Shown here piece by piece: positions 17,491 to 26,495 of a stretch of 64,000 bases of DNA. Within the stretch, counting starts at the first letter, position 1. Each line of letters opens with the position of its first letter. The stretch spans positions 248,001-312,000 of the forward strand of contig OZ239146.1 of the NCBI GenBank assembly GCA_965194515.1, in the 5' to 3' direction. The notes under the pieces are model-generated. The model searched no databases. It was not told where the DNA came from and worked only from the letters and a program-made list of their open reading frames with translations. The translations under genes and the position numbers were made by a program. The DNA comes from Acidimicrobilacustris europaeus (GTDB lineage: Bacteria; Actinomycetota; Acidimicrobiia; Acidimicrobiales; Acidimicrobilacustridaceae).

Positions 17491-18726
17491 GTGCCGAGCA
17501 TTGGCTCATACGCAATCGTCTTGGTGGTTGTTGCCGCCACGACGTTTGCGACCTTGTTCGGCATTCGACGTTTCGCTTTTCGAATTGGTGCAGTTGTGCG
17601 TCCCGATGCACGTCATGTGCACGAACGCCCAACTCCCACTCTCGGCGGCGTTGCAATGCTGCTCGGTGTGCTTGTGGGAATGTTCACCGCTTGGTGCATG
17701 GGGTCATTCGATGCTGTGTTCGCCGGAAGTACTGAACCACTCGGGTTAGTGATCGCTGCAGTTGTGATTGCTGTTGTTGGAGTTATCGATGATCTGAAAG
17801 ATGTTTCTGCTCCGGCAAAGATCGCAGGCATTGTTCTTGCAGCGAGCGTGCTGGTGATCTCAGGAATTTCGATTCTCGTCTTCCGTATTCCGTTCGCAGG
17901 CGTGTTTGTTTTGTCCACTGATTGGTCGTACTTGATTTCGGTGGTGTGGGTCGTTGGTATGGCCAATGCGATCAACCTCATCGATGGCCTCGATGGTTTG
18001 GCTGGCGGCATTGTCGCCATCGGCGCAGCAACGTTCTTCCTTTATGCCCACGAACTCGGCAGCGAAGGACTCTTGGCCGCAGGCAACATTGGACCTCTCG
18101 TCGCCATCGTTGCCCTGGGCGCGTGCATTGGCTTTCTTCCCCACAACATTCACCCCGCCAAAATTTTCATGGGTGATGCGGGGGCACTACTCCTTGGTTT
18201 GTTAATGGCCGCATCGACAATGGTCGTTGGTGGGCGCATTGATAGGTCCTATTCCGGTACCTCATTCTTCTTCTTCGCCCCGCTGCTCATTCCGCTGGTG
18301 ATTCTCGGGGTCCCGGTTATCGACACACTGTTCGCCATCATTCGGCGGGCCCGTTCGCGCAGCGGAATTTCCAACGCCGACAAGGGTCATCTCCATCATC
18401 GACTTATGGCTCTCGGCCATGGTCATCGGCGCAGTGTCTTCATCCTCTGGACATGGACTGCCTTGCTCAGTGGTTTCGTCCTCTGGCCGATTTACAGCGG
18501 AACAGGCGACGGAATCGTCCCCTTCGGCATCGCCGCCATCCTCTTGTCGCTCTTCACCATCCTGCATCCGGGGGTCCGAATTGAGCGTCGGCGCCTGGCC
18601 CGTGACGAAGCCCGCGATGCCCGCCGCAGCGCTGGGCTCGACCGATCCGGGCCTACCGGACCAATCGAGTTCGGGGTCTCCGCCCCGGTCACCGATGACG
18701 AGCCCGGAAAAGTTGCAGAAAACTAG
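17491..18726 (+). CDS. wecA: Undecaprenyl-phosphate GlcNAc-1-phosphate transferase (WecA/Rfe-like)
   Basis: Membrane enzyme of the MraY/WecA family that transfers a sugar-1-phosphate to the lipid carrier, starting cell-wall polymer (in mycobacteria, arabinogalactan) assembly. The 411-residue protein has about eleven hydrophobic segments and the family's cytoplasmic motifs: VVGVIDDLKDV (Mg-binding Asp pair), NLIDGLDGLAGGI, FMGDAGALLLG and the His-rich loop HLHHRLMALGHGHR. GTG 17491 follows CAGGGAG. In mycobacteria rfe also lies directly upstream of the ATP synthase genes, as here. The exact sugar is not proven. Confidence 0.88.
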   Translation: MPSIGSYAIVLVVVAATTFATLFGIRRFAFRIGAVVRPDARHVHERPTPTLGGVAMLLGVLVGMFTAWCMGSFDAVFAGSTEPLGLVIAAVVIAVVGVIDDLKDVSAPAKIAGIVLAASVLVISGISILVFRIPFAGVFVLSTDWSYLISVVWVVGMANAINLIDGLDGLAGGIVAIGAATFFLYAHELGSEGLLAAGNIGPLVAIVALGACIGFLPHNIHPAKIFMGDAGALLLGLLMAASTMVVGGRIDRSYSGTSFFFFAPLLIPLVILGVPVIDTLFAIIRRARSRSGISNADKGHLHHRLMALGHGHRRSVFILWTWTALLSGFVLWPIYSGTGDGIVPFGIAAILLSLFTILHPGVRIERRRLARDEARDARRSAGLDRSGPTGPIEFGVSAPVTDDEPGKVAEN

Positions 18727-18825
18727 CGGCGCGCCTACCTTGTGCGCAGTTTCACAAGGTCAGCAACACCGCTGGTTCGGTGTTGTCGATCGGTCCACAA
18801 TTCCTCCGAAACACCAAGGTGCGCA
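18727..18825 (+). promoter_or_regulatory. Leader of the ATP synthase operon with two stem-loops
   Basis: The 99-bp gap holds two inverted repeats: CCTTGTG/CACAAGG (18738-18744 with 18753-18759) and CAACACC/GGTGTTG (18764-18770 with 18779-18785). TACCTT at 18736-18741 resembles a -10 box and overlaps the first stem. The first stem could instead help terminate the WecA-like transcript, but no T-tract follows. Regulatory meaning is inferred. Confidence 0.4.
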
Positions 18826-19074
18826 GTGAAGAATTCGCAACGGCGCGAACTCACACAGCAAATGGGACGGTCCACGGGCGGCTACGAGCTCGCGTTTTCC
18901 CCGTTGCTTCTTGCGGCAATTGGCTACGGACTCGACCGCTTGTTCGGAACTGTTCCAGTTCTCACGATCACCTTCGGCGTGCTCGGCCTCATCGGCGCCG
19001 TCACCAAGATCTATTTCTCGTATCGCGCCGACATGGAGCATCACGAAGCGAACGGTCCGTGGGCGCAACGATGA
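18826..19074 (+). CDS. AtpZ/AtpI-type small membrane protein of the ATP synthase operon
   Basis: An 82-residue protein with two membrane helices (LAFSPLLLAAIGYGLDRLFG and VLTITFGVLGLIGAVTKIYFSY), the pattern of AtpZ-like proteins that precede AtpI in many operons. They are thought to assist c-ring assembly or ion transport. GTG 18826 is chosen because the helical part starts soon after. The stop overlaps the next start (ATGA). Confidence 0.75.
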   Translation: MKNSQRRELTQQMGRSTGGYELAFSPLLLAAIGYGLDRLFGTVPVLTITFGVLGLIGAVTKIYFSYRADMEHHEANGPWAQR

Positions 19075-19520
19075 CCTCCCCGACTCAATTCAATGATGAC
19101 GCTCCCGAGGCGATGATCGCTCGCGACATGGTGAAAAAGGCTGCGATTGTTGGGCCGATTCTCATCATTGCCTTTGGATTCATCTGGGGTGTCCACGGGG
19201 CCCTTTCCACCGCCTATGGTCTGTCAATCGTTGTGGCGAACTTCGTGCTCGCCGCCGCGATGCTGACCTGGGCCGGGCGCATCTCTCCGGGATTCGTCAT
19301 GGGCGCAGCGCTCTTTGGTTATCTGATTCGTTTGTCCTTAATTTTTATGGCTATCTGGCTTGTCCGGGAAGCCTCGTGGGTCGAGTTGGTACCCCTCGGT
19401 ATCACCATCGTTGTGACTCACCTCGGTCTTTTGTTCTGGGAGATGAAGCGTGTCTCCCTTTCCATCGCTTACCCCGGGCTTAAGCCCACACCTGCTTCGA
19501 AGGAGTCGACCTCCAAGTGA
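19071..19520 (+). CDS. atpI: AtpI-like ATP synthase accessory membrane protein
   Basis: A 149-residue protein with four predicted membrane helices, starting about residue 24 (AAIVGPILIIAFGFIWGV). Position and topology fit AtpI, a chaperone for c-ring assembly. ATG 19071 overlaps the upstream stop, and its own stop overlaps the GTG of atpB (GTGA), giving a tightly coupled series. Sequence conservation in this family is low, so the name rests mainly on context. Confidence 0.75.
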   Translation: MTSPTQFNDDAPEAMIARDMVKKAAIVGPILIIAFGFIWGVHGALSTAYGLSIVVANFVLAAAMLTWAGRISPGFVMGAALFGYLIRLSLIFMAIWLVREASWVELVPLGITIVVTHLGLLFWEMKRVSLSIAYPGLKPTPASKESTSK

Positions 19521-20299
19521 TCTTCGGACTCGAGTTTCCACCTATCGAGAACCTCGTCGAATGGCCGAACATATTCGGCCCGGCGGACTCTTGGTACGGG
19601 TTCAACAAAATCGCGCTCATCAACTTGGTGGCACTCGTCGGAACGACGGTGTTGTTCCTTGTCGCTGGACGGAAAAAGACGCTTGAACCAGCAACGAATG
19701 CGCCAAAGGGTTCGCGCAACCTCGTTGAAAGCGCCGTTGCGTTCATCCGCGACGGGATCATCATCGAGACCATTGGCCCAGCTGGCCTTCGCTATTTGCC
19801 CTTCTTGGCCTCGCTGTTCTTCTTCATCCTGATCACGAACATCTTCGAGGTCATTCCGTTCTTCCACATGCCCGGTAACGCTCGAATGGCCGGTCCGGCT
19901 GTACTAGCGCTTCTCACCTGGGTGTATTTCATCGCCGTGGGCATCAAGCACCAAGGCCTGAAGTACTTCTGGAACTCCGTGGCGCCTCCCGGCGTCCCGA
20001 AAGCGCTTCTGCCGCTCGTGGTGCCGATCGAACTCCTCTCGACGTTCATCGTTCGCCCGTTCTCGCTGGCCGTTCGACTCTTCGCCAACATGTTGGCTGG
20101 TCACATTCTTCTTGTGACCTTCTCGGTGCTCTGCATCACCCTTTGGGGAGCCTCACTGCTTCTGGCCGTGTTGCCGTTCTCCTTCGTCATGCTTGTAGGC
20201 CTTACCGGCTTCGAAATCATGGTGGCCTTCCTTCAGGCCTACATCTTCACCATTCTCGCTTCGGTGTACATCGGTAGCTCGATGCACGCGGAGCACTGA
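19517..20299 (+). CDS. atpB: ATP synthase subunit a
   Basis: Fo stator subunit forming the proton half-channels. The 260-residue protein has about six membrane helices and the essential arginine in SLAVRLFANMLAGH, followed by the C-terminal helix pair ending ILASVYIGSSMHAEH. The GTG start overlaps the preceding stop by the GTGA arrangement. Confidence 0.97.
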   Translation: MIFGLEFPPIENLVEWPNIFGPADSWYGFNKIALINLVALVGTTVLFLVAGRKKTLEPATNAPKGSRNLVESAVAFIRDGIIIETIGPAGLRYLPFLASLFFFILITNIFEVIPFFHMPGNARMAGPAVLALLTWVYFIAVGIKHQGLKYFWNSVAPPGVPKALLPLVVPIELLSTFIVRPFSLAVRLFANMLAGHILLVTFSVLCITLWGASLLLAVLPFSFVMLVGLTGFEIMVAFLQAYIFTILASVYIGSSMHAEH

Positions 20300-20396
20300 T
20301 TCCAAAATCGCAATCGGAGCATCCGCTCCACCGCAACCATTGTCGTCACCGGGGCTCGCCGGGGGCGCAACACCCACAACAGGAGAGCAATCACCA

Positions 20397-20681
20397 ATGA
20401 GCATCCTTGCGCAAGTCACAACCGCTGCGGAAGCAGTAGCACTTACCGCCGCCGATCAGAAGTCGATCTCGGCTGCTGGTTACGCCGGCCTTGCCTACGG
20501 TCTCGCGACCCTCGGCCCAGGCATTGGTATCGGTTACCTCGTAGGCCAGTCAGTTCAGGCCATGGCTCGTCAGCCAGAGGCCGCCGGCATGGTGCGTACC
20601 ACCATGTTCCTCGGTATCGCATTCACCGAAGCCCTTGCCCTCATCGGCTTCGTTGTCTTCATTCTTCTGAAGTTCGTCTGA
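20397..20681 (+). CDS. atpE: ATP synthase subunit c
   Basis: Rotor-ring subunit. The 94-residue hairpin has helix 1 with the glycine series LGPGIGIGYLVG, the polar loop ARQPEA and helix 2 with the ion-binding glutamate in AFTEALALIG. I see no sodium-type Gln/Ser-Thr ligand set, so it is probably proton-driven. The ATG at 20397 follows AACAGGAGAGC, a strong ribosome-binding site, consistent with the need for many c copies. It is longer at the N-terminus than most c subunits (about 20 residues before the first helix). Confidence 0.96.
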   Translation: MSILAQVTTAAEAVALTAADQKSISAAGYAGLAYGLATLGPGIGIGYLVGQSVQAMARQPEAAGMVRTTMFLGIAFTEALALIGFVVFILLKFV

Positions 20682-20688
20682 TTCTCCT

Positions 20689-20739
20689 TTTGGGTGTTGC
20701 GCACCTGTCCCCGCTTCGGCGGGGCAGGTGACGCCCAAA
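20689..20739 (+). promoter_or_regulatory. Large stem-loop between atpE and atpF
   Basis: An inner stem pairs CACCTG(T)CCCCGC with GCGGGG(C)AGGTG around a TTCG tetraloop. An outer stem pairs TTTGGGTGT (20689-20697) with ACGCCCAAA (20731-20739). No run of T follows, so it is not a standard Rho-independent terminator. It could stabilise the 3' end of the atpE message, mark a processing site or attenuate downstream transcription, giving c subunits in excess over b. Confidence 0.7.
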
Positions 20740-20815
20740 CGGATGCTTTGTACTGAAGTTCTTGCACTGAAGCAGTTTCTTTACTGTCCACGACGCACGC
20801 TCTAAGGAGTTCCAC

Positions 20816-21397
20816 GTGCTCGCTTCGATTCTGGTGCTGGCCGCTGAAGCCTCTACCACTGCCGCCGAATTACTCGACCAAGCAGCTGGTGACGCAGAGG
20901 CAGTCAAGAATCCGATCCTCCCCACCATCAACGAGATGTTCTGGGCCGCGATCTTCTTCATCGCGCTTTGGACGCTGATGAAGTTCGTGCTGCTTCCGCG
21001 CATCACCAAGGTGATGGACGGAAGAACCGACAAAATTCGTGACGATCTCGCCGCCGCCGAGGCAGCCGAGACAGAACGCGCCGCCAAGCTTGAGCAGTAC
21101 GAGGCCGGTCTGGCCGGTGCTCGCGCCGAGGCTGTCTCCATCCTCGAGGCCTCACGGGCCGAAGGCGATGCCGAACGTCGCACGCAGATCACCGCCGCCG
21201 AGGCCGAAGTTGCCGCTGCCCGTGCCGAAGCAGCAGCCGAAATCGCCGACGCCAAGTCCCGTGCTCGCAGCGAACTCACTGGCTCCATCACCGACATTGC
21301 TGTCGGTGCTGCCGAAGCCGTTATCCAAAAGCCGCTCGATCGTGCCGCCCAAAGCCGCATTGTCGAGGACTATGTCAACTCCTCCGGCAAGAACTGA
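20816..21397 (+). CDS. atpF: ATP synthase subunit b (first copy)
   Basis: Peripheral-stalk subunit of 193 residues: a short N-terminal tail, one membrane helix (EMFWAAIFFIALWTLMKFVLL) and a long charged Ala/Glu/Arg coiled coil (about 65-190). GTG 20816 is preceded by TAAGGAG. A second b-like subunit follows 12 nt later, so the stalk is probably a b-b' heterodimer. Confidence 0.93.
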   Translation: MLASILVLAAEASTTAAELLDQAAGDAEAVKNPILPTINEMFWAAIFFIALWTLMKFVLLPRITKVMDGRTDKIRDDLAAAEAAETERAAKLEQYEAGLAGARAEAVSILEASRAEGDAERRTQITAAEAEVAAARAEAAAEIADAKSRARSELTGSITDIAVGAAEAVIQKPLDRAAQSRIVEDYVNSSGKN

Positions 21398-21409
21398 GAG
21401 GGCTGAACA

Positions 21410-21937
21410 ATGAATCTTCTTCTCGCCTCTAGTGCTGAAAACGGCATCATCATCCCAGGTGACACCAACGAGGTTATTTGGGGAACGATTTCGTTCACCA
21501 TTGTCGTCCTGTTGTTCCTCTGGAAGGGTCTCGGCCCCGTCAAGGTGATGTGGCACGCCCGCATCGATCGCATCCGCAACGAGGTCACCTCCGCTGCCGA
21601 CACTCGTGCAGCGGCCGAAGCCAAGTTGGCCGAGGTTGAATCCAACATCGCCAACGCCGCCGATGAACGTCAGCGCATCATCGCTGGTGCTCGTACCGAC
21701 GCACAGACGGTGAAGGCGCAGATCATCACTCGTGCTGGCACCGACGCTGGCGACCTCAAGGCCCGTGGTCTTGCCGATGCCCAATCAGCAAAGCTGCAGG
21801 CCACATCTGATCTTCAAGCTGAAATCGGAGTGCTTGCGCTAGGTGCGGCCGAAAAGGTCGTGGCCAACAGCCTCGATGCAGCAACGCAAAACGAACTCAT
21901 CGATAGCTACATCAACAGCGTGGGGGCAAGCTCATGA
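21410..21937 (+). CDS. atpF: ATP synthase subunit b (second copy, b')
   Basis: A 175-residue b-type stalk subunit with one membrane helix (NEVIWGTISFTIVVLLFLW) and a long Ala-rich coiled coil. It differs in sequence from the first b gene, so this is a diverged pair, not a recent copy. Mycobacteria carry a b subunit fused to delta; here b' and delta are separate, although the delta start overlaps this stop (ATGA). Confidence 0.92.
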   Translation: MNLLLASSAENGIIIPGDTNEVIWGTISFTIVVLLFLWKGLGPVKVMWHARIDRIRNEVTSAADTRAAAEAKLAEVESNIANAADERQRIIAGARTDAQTVKAQIITRAGTDAGDLKARGLADAQSAKLQATSDLQAEIGVLALGAAEKVVANSLDAATQNELIDSYINSVGASS

Positions 21938-22458
21938 GCGACCGTACCGACCTCTACGCCAGCGCATTTCTTTCGCTTGTCCGTGCCGAAGGTTCAGGCA
22001 ACGAGGTACTCGACGAACTCTTCCGTGTGTCGCGCACGATCGAAGGCAACGACGAATTGCGCACCGTGCTTTCCGATCCGCACCTTCCCGCCGATCGCCG
22101 CACGCAGGTCGTTCAAGACCTGCTTGAAGGCAAAGCACACGCACTCACCATTTCGTTGGTGTCCACCACCATCACCAATGGCCGAGTCCGCGACCTGCCG
22201 ATCATCGTCGACAGCATGCTTGCTCGTAACGCTGCAACCGGCGACAAGGTTGTTGCGCAGGTTCGTTCGGCGGTCGCACTGACCGACGAACAAAAGTCCC
22301 GTCTCGCCGCCGCTTTGGCGAAGAAGACTGGCAAGCAGATCGAGGTCGTGGTCGATGTCGACCCCAGCGTCCTCGGTGGCATCGTCACCCAGATCGGCGA
22401 CACCGTCATCGACGGTTCTGTGCGTCAGCGTCTGTCCCAACTCCGTGAATCGTTCTGA
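21934..22458 (+). CDS. atpH: ATP synthase subunit delta
   Basis: A 174-residue stator protein joining the b stalk to the top of F1. It has the N-terminal helical bundle (DLYASAFLSLVRAEG) and the conserved C-terminal signature region (VDPSVLGGIVTQIGDTVIDGSVRQRL). The length is normal, so there is no b-delta fusion. It is translationally coupled to the second b gene through ATGA. Confidence 0.96.
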   Translation: MSDRTDLYASAFLSLVRAEGSGNEVLDELFRVSRTIEGNDELRTVLSDPHLPADRRTQVVQDLLEGKAHALTISLVSTTITNGRVRDLPIIVDSMLARNAATGDKVVAQVRSAVALTDEQKSRLAAALAKKTGKQIEVVVDVDPSVLGGIVTQIGDTVIDGSVRQRLSQLRESF

Positions 22459-22475
22459 GATCAGAGGATCCTGTA

Positions 22476-24023
22476 ATGGCTGAACTCACCATCAACACCG
22501 GCGACATCACCGCCGCCCTCCAGAAGAACCTGGCGGGATTCAAACCCGAACTTGAGTCGACCCAGGTCGGCCGAGTGCTCGAGGTGGGCGACGGTATCGC
22601 TCGCGTGTCGGGCCTTCCCGATGTCGGCGTGAACGAACTCCTCGAGTTCGAAGGCGGCACGGTCGGACTCGCATTGAACCTCGACGAGGACTCCATCGGC
22701 GCCGTTATCGTCGGCGATGCCGAGCACGCTGCTGCGGTTGAAGAAGGATCACCAGTGCGTGCCACTGGTCGCATTCTTTCGATGCCGGTTGGCGACGCGC
22801 TTCTTGGTCGCGTCGTGAACGCACTCGGTGAACCCATCGACGGCAAGGGCCCGCTCGTCGGCGCCGTGCAGCGCCGTATGGAAATTCAGGCTCCCGGCAT
22901 TACCGGTCGTAAGCCCGTGCACGAGCCGCTGCAGACTGGCATCAAGGCCATCGACGCCATGACCCCAATCGGTCGTGGACAGCGCGAACTCATCATCGGC
23001 GACCGCAAGACCGGCAAGACCACGGTGTGTATCGACACGATCCTGAATCAAAAGGGTCTTGGCGTGAAGTGCATCTACGTCGCCATCGGCCAGAAAGCTT
23101 CAACCGTTGCGCAGACCGTAAGCACGCTTACCGAATACGGCGCCATGGACTACACCGTTGTCGTTGTGGCTCCGGCCTCCGACCCGGCGCCGTTCAAGTA
23201 CCTCGCACCGTTTGCTGGTTGTGCAGTTGGCCAGCACTGGATGGACAACGGCGAACACAGCCTCATTGTGTACGACGATCTTTCCAAGCAGGCCGAGGCC
23301 TACCGTCAGATGTCACTTCTCCTTCGTCGCCCACCAGGCCGCGAGGCATACCCCGGCGACGTCTTCTATCTCCACAGCCGTCTACTTGAGCGTGCCGCAA
23401 AGCTTTCCGACGCTCTCGGTGCTGGTTCTCTCACCGCCCTTCCGGTTATTGAAACCAAGGCTGGCGACGTCTCGGCGTACATCCCCACCAACGTGATTTC
23501 GATCACCGACGGCCAGGTGTACCTGCAGGACGATCTTTTCAAGTCCGGTGTTCGTCCGGCTGTCGACGTGGGCATCTCGGTGTCTCGCGTGGGTGGCGAC
23601 GCACAGATCAAGGCCATGAAAAAGGTTTCCGGTTCACTCAAGCTCGACCTTGCGCAGTTCCGTGAACTCGAAGCGTTCGCAACCTTCGGTTCCGAACTCG
23701 ACAAGATCTCGGCGGCACAGCTCGAGCGTGGTTACCGCCTCGTTGAACTGCTGAAGCAGAACCTCAACTCGCCGATGCCGGTTGAAGAACAGGTCGTCGT
23801 CATCTTCGCTGGTGCGAACGGTTACGCCGACTCGATTCCGGTGAGCGATGTCAAGCGTTACGAAGCCGATCTTCTCGACTTCATGCGTGGTCGTTACGGC
23901 TCGATTCTCGATGAGATTCGTTCGACTGGTGAACTTCCCGACGCTCTTAAGGGCGCTGTCGAAGCATTCACCAAGGAATTTGCAGCAACCGAAGCCGCCT
24001 CTGCCGGATCCAACGAGGACTGA
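22476..24023 (+). CDS. atpA: ATP synthase subunit alpha
   Basis: Non-catalytic nucleotide-binding F1 subunit, 515 residues. The P-loop reads GDRKTGKTT, where most alphas have GDRQTGKT. The arginine-finger region GISVSRVGGDAQ and the conserved PGREAYPGDVFYLHSRLLERA are intact. Confidence 0.98.
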   Translation: MAELTINTGDITAALQKNLAGFKPELESTQVGRVLEVGDGIARVSGLPDVGVNELLEFEGGTVGLALNLDEDSIGAVIVGDAEHAAAVEEGSPVRATGRILSMPVGDALLGRVVNALGEPIDGKGPLVGAVQRRMEIQAPGITGRKPVHEPLQTGIKAIDAMTPIGRGQRELIIGDRKTGKTTVCIDTILNQKGLGVKCIYVAIGQKASTVAQTVSTLTEYGAMDYTVVVVAPASDPAPFKYLAPFAGCAVGQHWMDNGEHSLIVYDDLSKQAEAYRQMSLLLRRPPGREAYPGDVFYLHSRLLERAAKLSDALGAGSLTALPVIETKAGDVSAYIPTNVISITDGQVYLQDDLFKSGVRPAVDVGISVSRVGGDAQIKAMKKVSGSLKLDLAQFRELEAFATFGSELDKISAAQLERGYRLVELLKQNLNSPMPVEEQVVVIFAGANGYADSIPVSDVKRYEADLLDFMRGRYGSILDEIRSTGELPDALKGAVEAFTKEFAATEAASAGSNED

Positions 24024-24026
24024 GTC

Positions 24027-25004
24027 ATGGCTGGTGGTCAGGAGCGGATCCTTCGTCGACGCATTAAGAGCGTCGAGTCAACGAAGAAGATCACGCGCGC
24101 CATGGAGCTCATTGCGGCCACTCGTGTCGTGAAAGCCCAGGACCGCGCGTCCTCAGCGCGTCCCTACAGCGACGAGATCACCGCAGTGATCGTCGACCTG
24201 CTTCGTGCTGGTGCAGCCAAAGAACACCCGTTGCTTCGCGACAACCCCACTGCCAACACTGCAGCGTTTGTTGTCATCACGTCTGACCGTGGCATGTGCG
24301 GCGGCTACAACACCAACGTGTTGCGCCTCGCCGAACGCGCCATCGAGGCCGCACGTGCTGAAGGCCGTGAGTACTCGATCATCGCTGTTGGTAAGAAGGC
24401 ACTGAAGCACTTCCGCTTCCGTGGCCTCACTGTCGATGCCGAGTTCGAAGGCGTCACCGATCAGCCGATCTACGACAACGCACGCGACATCGCAGCAACG
24501 ATTCGTCGTCGCTACGAAACTGGCCAACTCGCATCGGTCGATCTTGCGTACACCCGTTTCCTTTCGGCTGGTACGCAGCAGGCAGTGCTTCGTCGCTTCC
24601 TTCCGCTCGAGGTTCCCGAGATCACCGAAGCCAGTGGTCCGTCGGCCGATCTCGAATACGAACCGTCACCGACCGGCATTCTCAACGAGATCCTTCCGCG
24701 CTATCTCGAGTCACGTTTGTTCTCTGCGCTTCTCGATGCATCAGCTTCGGAACACGCGTCACGTCAGCGAGCAATGAAGGCCGCAACCGAGAACGCCGAA
24801 GATCTGAAGACCACGCTCAGCCGCATCATGAACCGTGCTCGTCAGGACTCCATCACTACCGAGATCATGGAAATTGTTGGCGGCGCCGAAGCAATGTCGG
24901 CCGACAAGGGTTCGGCACACGAACTCATTCCTTCGCATCTCGAACCCGAGCACGCTTTCCCCGTCCACCTTGACCGCACTGACCATTCTTCGTCGATTCA
25001 CTAA
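24027..25004 (+). CDS. atpG: ATP synthase subunit gamma
   Basis: Central rotor shaft of 325 residues. The N-terminal helix RRRIKSVESTKKITRAMELIAATRV and the C-terminal helix (SRIMNRARQDSITTEIMEIVGGAEAM) that insert into the alpha-beta ring are both recognisable. About 30 extra residues follow the C-terminal helix, an actinobacterial-style tail. It starts 3 nt after the atpA stop. Confidence 0.97.
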   Translation: MAGGQERILRRRIKSVESTKKITRAMELIAATRVVKAQDRASSARPYSDEITAVIVDLLRAGAAKEHPLLRDNPTANTAAFVVITSDRGMCGGYNTNVLRLAERAIEAARAEGREYSIIAVGKKALKHFRFRGLTVDAEFEGVTDQPIYDNARDIAATIRRRYETGQLASVDLAYTRFLSAGTQQAVLRRFLPLEVPEITEASGPSADLEYEPSPTGILNEILPRYLESRLFSALLDASASEHASRQRAMKAATENAEDLKTTLSRIMNRARQDSITTEIMEIVGGAEAMSADKGSAHELIPSHLEPEHAFPVHLDRTDHSSSIH

Positions 25005-25058
25005 TCGACGAGACAGTCCGAACCAACCGTTCGCCACACACAGGAGACCCATCCCACG

Positions 25059-26495
25059 ATGACCGTCACCGAGAATCCCAACAACCTGAAAGACGGCCGA
25101 GTCGTCGCCATCGCCGGCCCCGTGGTCGACGTCGAGTTTCCGCGAGGGTCTCTTCCCGAGATCAACACGGCACTCGAGATGACACTCACCGTTGAAGGTG
25201 TCGACACCATTGTTGTGTCCGAGGTTGCTCAGCAGATCGGCGACAGCCGAGTTCGTGTTGTCACCATGAAGCCCACCGATGGTCTTCGTCGTGGCACGCC
25301 AGTGCGCAACACCGGCCGCGGCATCACCGTGCCCGTTGGTGAAGCAGTGCTTGGCCACGTGTTCAACGTCATCGGCGAGCCGCTCGATTCACCGCTTACC
25401 GACGCCAACGTCGAGCGTTGGGAAATCCACCGCGAACCGCCGGCGTTCGACACCCTTGAGCCCAAGGCGCTGGTCTTCCCGACCGGCATCAAGGTCATTG
25501 ACCTTCTCACCCCGTACCTCTCAGGCGGCAAGATCGGCCTGTTCGGTGGTGCCGGTGTGGGCAAGACCGTTCTTATCCAGGAAATGATCAACCGTGTTGC
25601 TTCACAGCACGGTGGTGTGTCGGTGTTCGCCGGAGTGGGCGAGCGCACCCGTGAGGGAACCGACCTCTGGATCGAAATGCAGGAGTCCGGCGTTATCAAC
25701 AAGACCGCTTTGGTCTACGGCCAGATGGATGAGCCCCCGGGCGTCCGTCTCCGTGTTGCGCTTTCGGCTCTCACCATGGCCGAGTACTTCCGCGACGTGC
25801 AGAACCAGGACGTGTTGTTGTTCGTCGACAACATCTTCCGTTTCGTGCAGGCCGGTTCCGAGGTATCGACCCTTCTTGGCCGTATGCCATCTGCGGTGGG
25901 TTACCAGCCCACACTCGCCGATGAAATGGGCGAACTGCAGGAGCGCATTACCTCGACCCGTGGTCGTTCGATCACCTCGCTGCAGGCCGTGTACGTACCC
26001 GCCGACGATTACACCGACCCGGCGCCGTTCACCACCTTCACCCATCTCGATGCCACCACCGAGCTTTCACGTCAGATCGCTTCGCTCGGCATCTACCCGG
26101 CCGTGGATCCGCTCGCCTCGACCTCAACGATTCTCGCTCCCGAAATCGTTGGTCAGCGTCACTACGACGTTGCTCGTCGCGTGCAGGAAGTTCTGCAGCG
26201 CTACAAGGAACTCCAGGACATCATCGCCATTCTTGGTCTCGACGAACTTTCTGAAGAAGACCGCATCACTGTTGACCGTGCCCGAAAGGTGCAGCGATTC
26301 CTTTCGCAGCCGTTCTTCGTGGCCGAGGTCTTCACCGGCATGCCGGGCATCTTCGTTCCTGTCGAAGACACCGTGGAATCGTTCGAACAGCTCGTCAACG
26401 GCGACCTCGATGATCTTCCGGAACAGGCATTCCTCAACGTCGGCGATGCCGACAGCGCTCGTGCCAAGGCACGTGAACTCGAGGCCAACGCCTGA
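25059..26495 (+). CDS. atpD: ATP synthase subunit beta
   Basis: Catalytic F1 subunit, 478 residues. The P-loop is GGAGVGKTV, the catalytic glutamate lies in AGVGERTREGTDL, and the DELSEED-loop region reads DELSEEDR. The start ATG follows an AGGAGACC site. The stop overlaps the atpC start as TGATG. Confidence 0.98.
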   Translation: MTVTENPNNLKDGRVVAIAGPVVDVEFPRGSLPEINTALEMTLTVEGVDTIVVSEVAQQIGDSRVRVVTMKPTDGLRRGTPVRNTGRGITVPVGEAVLGHVFNVIGEPLDSPLTDANVERWEIHREPPAFDTLEPKALVFPTGIKVIDLLTPYLSGGKIGLFGGAGVGKTVLIQEMINRVASQHGGVSVFAGVGERTREGTDLWIEMQESGVINKTALVYGQMDEPPGVRLRVALSALTMAEYFRDVQNQDVLLFVDNIFRFVQAGSEVSTLLGRMPSAVGYQPTLADEMGELQERITSTRGRSITSLQAVYVPADDYTDPAPFTTFTHLDATTELSRQIASLGIYPAVDPLASTSTILAPEIVGQRHYDVARRVQEVLQRYKELQDIIAILGLDELSEEDRITVDRARKVQRFLSQPFFVAEVFTGMPGIFVPVEDTVESFEQLVNGDLDDLPEQAFLNVGDADSARAKARELEANA

